This document shows, piece by piece, positions 58,190-64,000 of a DNA stretch of 64,000 bases; the stretch's first letter is position 1, and each line of letters begins with the position of its first letter. The notes beneath the pieces were generated by a model, which ran no database searches, was not told the origin of the DNA, and saw nothing but the letters and a program-made list of their open reading frames with translations. Made by a program: the position numbers and the translations under genes. This DNA comes from Gordionus sp. m RMFG-2023 (Eukaryota > Nematomorpha > Gordioida > Chordodea > Parachordodidae), in the NCBI RefSeq assembly GCF_954871325.1, contig NC_088776.1, positions 44,162,569-44,226,568 on the forward strand. Direction: 5' to 3'.

Positions 58190-61100
58190 TTCCTTTTCCA
58201 TATTCTGTTACATGGATCTGGAATCCATTCCGATATCAAAGGTTGATTAATTAAATTTGTCATAATATTTTCACTTTAACTCGTTCGTTTATGTGGGATA
58301 ATCAAAATCATAAGATAAAAACGCCTTTCCAGGCTATAGAATAAAGTATCACAGAAATTTTTTAAATTTTTATATTAAGATAAGCCCATTATATTTATTT
58401 AATATAAATCTTTTTATTTGCTTTTCGCCAAATCGCGCATATAGGTTCTTAGGCAATTTTCTTTTTGAATATAGTATATATCGGAAAGAATTTCTAAAAT
58501 AAAAAATAATTTTATTTATTCAAATTTTGCCCTTATTTTCAAAGCTATACATTAGATGGGATTGCATGATAATTTCTAGAGAAATTATAAATTGGTCTAT
58601 CTTTAATCTTGTTAGTTTTCGATTTTTTTAATCGCATATTATTAAATAAATGTGAAATTTTTGATTCGAGCGACATTTGTAAATATTTATCTACATGTAG
58701 TGTCTACATGAGATAGGAGGATAGGAGCGATTTGCATCAAATATTTTTGAAAACGGGGAGGGGGGAGGGTAGGGTAAGGTAAAAATAAATATATTTTGTA
58801 GATTAAAGATAAAAAAATTTTATTCCATTAATAAATATTTGTTTTTCATTCATTCAGAGATAAATAGTACAGTTTGAAGTTATATACGCTCATGGCTAAT
58901 ATTTAGAATACGGTTAATAACAACTAGTTGATTATTGCTAATTAATGATTATTTGTTATTCAGGGCCTAAATAATCACGAGACCTGAAAGAGTTTCATTA
59001 GAATTGTTTTAAGGTTATAACTGGCGCTCATTATAAATTTTTATTGTTAGAACATAAAGGATGGGTAAATACCCCGGGTGAAGGCCACATCAATTTCTGG
59101 GGAGGGGGAGGGAAGTGTAGGGGTACATTTTGGAGGGGGGTTGCTTCCAATAAATTTTCTGTCATGTACCCTGTCTACATAATATTTTATAATTGTTAGC
59201 ATGTTCTTAATGATTTTTTTATATATCAGTCAATCAATAAAAAATTAGTTAATTGCAAAAGGATGAAGAACCTGATAAAAAAATATACTAAATTATTGTT
59301 TCTTTCAAAGTAAATTAAAAACATTTAAAAGATTTCATTAAAATTGAACTATTTCTTGCCTGTAGATTTGTTAAATCGACTAAATCCTAACAATCTAAAA
59401 AATTCTATAAGCCTTGAGGCAAAAGAGTATATTTTTTTAAGATTGTGTTATCTAAGTTTAAACTTCGATTGAGGCTAAGATAATACCTTTCGCTTAAAAA
59501 TACGCATTTGACTTTTTAGAATTTTAAAGCTATTTATCACCACTACTTGTTGGAGATGAACCTCGCTCTACACTTTAAAAGCAGACGGCGGCCTAATAAA
59601 ATTTCTATAAAAATAATGAAAATAAAAATATTTTAAAAGCAAACCTTTTGCTTCTCTATTTTCTATGTGGCTATCAAATAAAATAAAATTTTTGACTATA
59701 TAAAATTTTTATTTTTATAACAATAAGAATGAGTAAAAGAATTCAATTTTATCACTTTTGAAAAAATGTTGGAATATTTTGGCGGGGAAGGGGCTCCGTT
59801 CCTTGGAATCTAAAAAGGGAACTAAGAATAAAAATATCGGAGGGGGGCTTATTTTTGCGTAGCTACCTTCGCAATACACCTCTGGTCTTAAGTCTACGAC
59901 AAATAATTCTTTTATTAATCTTGTAGCCTGATGGGTTTTAACTTCCATTTTATCTAGATACAGAGGTTTCACAAGTAGAATATTGTAAATAATATGAAAA
60001 TTTATAGACAAGCTTATTATACAACATTTTAATTGAAATTCGAAAATAAAAATATATTACTGGGTAAATACCTTGTGTGCCAAATATACATAAAAATTAC
60101 CTTTAACTAACCCGTTAAAAGGAAAAATATATAGCATCCAATCTTATTTTGGCACACAAGATTTATTAGTATATTATAAATAATTGAATATTATTACTTT
60201 TTTTAATTTCAATTATAATAATTAAATTTATGATCATTAATCTTATTAAATTATTAGTAAAAGAGAAGTTTTTAATTCTAATATAATAACTTGTTTGCAA
60301 AATAATTTGAAAAAGTTATGACAGCGAAGGATGGATATATTACATACAACCTATCAGTTATCGACAAGTATATATGGGATGTTTCACTTCTTAGTTATAA
60401 TAAGAAAATAAATTTAGGAGTATAAACAAAGATTATAAGCTAAATTCATCTTTTTTTTCAAAAACAATGCTTTTCTGAGAAATTTGGAATTTATATATCG
60501 TCATTTTTTAAAAGTTACCAGCCTATACGTATTATTTCAAAAAATAATATTTGTACTACTTATTTTATTTATTTATTTACAAAAGGGGAGTGGGGAAGAG
60601 AGGGTCAATTTTATATTTACAAAGCTTTGATAATCTTTAATGAGAAGGGAAATTACCTCCCTGAGTTACATCAATTTTGTGAGCATAAATTTTGAATTTG
60701 ATCAGTGTTTACATGAGAGAAAAATAATTTGTAGTCAATACGCTGGGAACGAAAATTTTTTTAGAGCCCCCTGAGATTGTAAAGGCTAGCGACCTAGTAG
60801 TGGAGCCATTTTTGGGGCGGGTGAAAATTGGAGTTGGGGCATTGACAAATTGAGCACTAGCAGAGATTTTTTTAAAGATTAGGAACGCTAGCAAATTGAT
60901 CCAACCCATAAACCAAAAACCTTGTATTCATTTCATGTAGTAGTGTCTAGTGTGGTAAAAATGAAAACATTTTTAAAGTTTTTTGAAAATATTCACTTCT
61001 TTTTTTTCTCTTATTTTCTGTGATCCATTATAAAAAAAATCAGGGAGAACCAATGGAAATAGGAATAAAAAGTAAATGATATGAATTTTAATAGATAAGG

Positions 61101-63905
61101 TTCCCATTAGAGGAAAGGAGTTTAAAAGGGGTTTTATAAGCTATAAAATCTTATTTAGAAAATTTACAAAATGGTAACAATATTAAAACTGAGGGGATCT
61201 TATCCATTTTAAAAAATATATATTATTTTATGTTAATTTTTTTGCAAATAAATTATTATCAATATAGTATAGTTTTCGTTAGTGATTTATCTCCTAAAAA
61301 TATCCATTTGATATTTTAACAGCATTGCTTCTTATTCAAACTCTATATAACGATTCATTTTTTCCTCCATATTATTTGAAGAGGCTAAGAGTTTTGGTAA
61401 TCTTTATACTAGTAAATCCCTCAATCTAGATTTTTTTTTAAAAAATGCGTTTGTTTATTTAGATATAAAATAGATAACTTCGCTTCCTTTTTCATTACTC
61501 ATAAACTTATTATAAATGTCGTATTATTTTAACTAATTTTAATTCCAAAAAAATTTATAATAAAATTATTAATATTTTAAAAATAATATTTTTTTATATT
61601 ACATTATAAAAACTCAATGATCCTTAGGATGAATTTAATCCTTTAGTAATTTATATTTACATATTAAATTTAATTCATGAGCGAAAACCTTGTCAATCAT
61701 TATTATGATATATTTCTGCAAATTTATATCTTTTTGAAAATTTCTTAAAACTATTTTATTTAAGTCATGCTTTTGTACTGGAGCATTTTTCACTATTAAA
61801 CACATAAAAATGTATGTGTTAGTTTATCAATTGGAGAGGAGCGGTTAAATTTACTGTCACTTATGAGCGTTGAAAAAACTATAGTAAATGTTTCAATAAA
61901 TGGTATGGTATCAATCAATGATGAATATAAGTTATTATGTCTCATCGTCTTTTTCCCAAATTATTTTACAAATTGCTTTTTTCTTCTTTTTTTAGTTAAC
62001 ATTATCCAAAATTACCTTCCATTTTTTTAGCTGACATTATCAAAATTAGCTTCTTTTTTAGATAATATTTACCTTTTTTTTAGCTAACATTATTAAAATT
62101 ACATTTGGTATAAAAAAAATTTCAAAATTTTGAGGGGGTTCTTTTTTGAGGGAGCTCTTTTTTGAGGGGACACTTCAAATTTTTTGCCCCTCCCCCTATT
62201 GACACTACTGATCGATATCATGAACTAATTTATATCTAAAATTTAAATAAATCGAGAATATATTTTTTAATGAATAGATAAAGGAAAAAGTTCGCTTAAT
62301 TTAGGCCATTTAAAAATAAAATCGGGGAAAATGCTAAAAGCAAGCAACGACCAACCTCCAAAATATTTTACTAATTAGTCCCCTAAAACCGAAAGTAAAT
62401 TGCTTATATAACACCCCTTCCCTATTACTTTTGTAAGTCGGTGATATTTAAAAAAAAACTTTTATAACATAAGATATTCAAAACACCAATTCAAATATTA
62501 TAAATTCAGCAAATATAGAAAATTATAATCCGAATTGTTTTCATCCCTAATCTAAATATACCTTATAACTTTACTTAATAAAATTGATTAGATTACCAAA
62601 CTTAATGGGTTTAAAATGGATAACAAATAATATATACAGCTAAACTTTTTAAAATATCTGACAAAAGGAATTTGTTTAGAATCTGTTCAAAATAATTATA
62701 ATTTTTAATGTTTTAATTGCAAAACAAATTTAATAATTTCAAGATTATATTAATGATTATTAAAAAATTAATTTTTTTAAAAAAAATTGACACTTACGTA
62801 GCATGACCCCAGATATAAATAAATATGAGGAAGCATAGAATACTAAAAGAATATTAGTAGGTAGAGATAAACACTTATTCAAGTGATTTAACAAATAGTG
62901 ACACCTATCATTGCACCAGCCTAGCTGTGCTAGCCACATGTTAATATGTCGAGTTGTGGAATTGAGAATTGGGATTAAATGTTATAAAATCAGTATTTTT
63001 CTAAAAATAATATTGTCTTTGATTATCGGGCTTAGTAAGAAAAGTGTTGTAAAATAGAAAAAATAAAAAAAAATAATAGTTAATTAATAATTATATTCAT
63101 TTTATTTACAAAAGTAAATAATATAAGCAAATGGTAAAAAGGAAAATAGACTTATTTAAAATAATATTTTTTTTTACAGGTTATAAATATTTATTTAATA
63201 AATTTTTTTAGATGCAATTTCTATATTCAATTTTTAAAATTGTTTATTTATTTAACACAAAAAAATATATCTTTTCTATTTATCGTTTATATCATTTACA
63301 ATAATTTTTTTTTAATTTTACAGTTTTACCTGAATTTTATCTTTTTTTAAAATTCCAATTAAATTTATAAAAAGTATTACTTTTAAACATATGATTATGG
63401 CCCATTCTTATATAGATATATGACCACAATCGACCATTACATCTCTAATTAACTAATAATCGCTCCAGAAAAATATTTTTATAAATTTAAATATCTTATA
63501 GATTTATGTCCTAATCATGTATTATGATGTATTGTGATTATGATATTCATAATCATGTGATGAGGAGTAGCTAAAAGGAATTCGATTGAGACGAGAATAT
63601 TGGCGAGCAGTAAGGAAACACAGTGGAAGAATTGAAAAGTTGAAAGTAAAATGAGATTATTAAATATCAAGGTAAAGAAAAGAAGAGGAGAGGTGGCAAA
63701 GAAGAAAGTGAAATCAAATATGTATGGATATATTAAGTCTTGACATGAAAACAAAAATGATAGATTTGTAAGATTTTCGAAAGGTTAAATAGATAGTTTT
63801 AGATATATGGTAAAAAGATATCCGAATATTTATTATAAAAATTGATTGAGTTATATAATAAAGAGAGCATTATCAATTTTAAATAAAGTAGTGAAAAGAA
63901 AATAA
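58190..63905. other. AT-rich right flank, no gene recognised
   Basis: Scattered G-rich scars at 58755-58775, 59095-59140 and 59820-59870, and a GC-patterned patch at 60760-60850, look like transposon ends. The minus ORFs at 59715, 60709 and 63515 show no family. If the receptor gene continues to the right, its exons here were not visible to me. Confidence 0.4.
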
Positions 63906-63908
63906 AAT

Positions 63909-64000
63909 CAGGGTTGCCAAATCTCTCGATTTTGGCAAAAACTTTCCGATTTTCTACCCTTGATTACGTCAAAATACACTAAACTTTCTCCCGATTTTTT
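63909..64000 (+). mobile_element. hAT-like left end cut by the window edge
   Basis: CAGGGTTGCCAAATCTC followed by CGATTTTGGC, a CAG-start terminus of hAT style with CGATTTT subterminal repeats. The rest is outside the window. Confidence 0.45.

Noticed and set aside
58190-58263. Minus-strand peptide with SEWIPDPCNRIWKR
   Set aside because: It abuts the target duplication of the hAT at 56451 and could be an interrupted exon, but no splice sites or family could be shown.
59865-59960. Possible 30-residue exon ending C-E-G before a GT
   Set aside because: Phase would fit the receptor, but the GT lies in GTAGCTACGC next to a G-rich scar typical of transposon ends, and no module is recognisable.
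1-64000. Retrovirus, LTR retrotransposon, Polinton or toxin gene
   Set aside because: No gag, integrase, protease, capsid, envelope or toxin signature was seen. The only reverse transcriptase fragment is of LINE type.

Overview
The window is AT-rich (about three quarters A+T) nuclear DNA from an invertebrate-like animal that I cannot place further. The evidence for an animal is a split gene for an extracellular receptor built from EGF, LDL-receptor class B (YWTD), sushi and GCC2/GCC3 modules, with kilobase-scale introns. Most of the rest is DNA transposons and their short non-autonomous relatives. I found no convincing rRNA, tRNA, CRISPR array, or retrovirus/LTR/Polinton element.

Host gene: one minus-strand gene covers 24511-48203. 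I rebuilt 18 exons by hand from splice sites and codon phase. They join without a break into 4460 nt (about 1485 residues). Order: EGF, YWTD propeller, EGF, second YWTD propeller, EGF, linker, six sushi modules, an unrecognised cysteine-bearing region, one GCC2/GCC3 module, one transmembrane helix and a 13-residue tail. The 5' end is missing: the first exon seen starts in mid-codon. The last exon, holding the membrane helix, is short and easily missed.

Mobile DNA, left to right: piggyBac-like ends (3040-3590). A 7.06 kb foldback-type element (8071-15127) has arms that are inverted tandem arrays of a ~286 bp unit, a 9-bp target duplication and no transposase. A nest follows in which a LINE fragment lies inside a hAT, which lies inside a PIF/Harbinger element (16717-22285). 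The introns of the host gene hold a 31-bp minisatellite, hAT relics, a GC-patterned MITE family, an element edged with GGAAAATAATTCCCC repeats, and a hAT with an 8-bp target duplication and a decayed transposase (43694-45901). Right of the gene are more MITEs, a MULE with FLYWCH and transposase remnants between long inverted arms of a 15-bp repeat (53094-56221), and a second hAT (56451-58180) whose ends match the many GGCGTANCCAGG scars elsewhere. A hAT-like end starts at 63909 and leaves the window.

The most unusual items are the two or three elements with inverted arrays of tandem subrepeats as arms, and the LRP/sushi/GCC receptor. Coordinates of introns and element edges are hand-derived; no search or alignment program was run.
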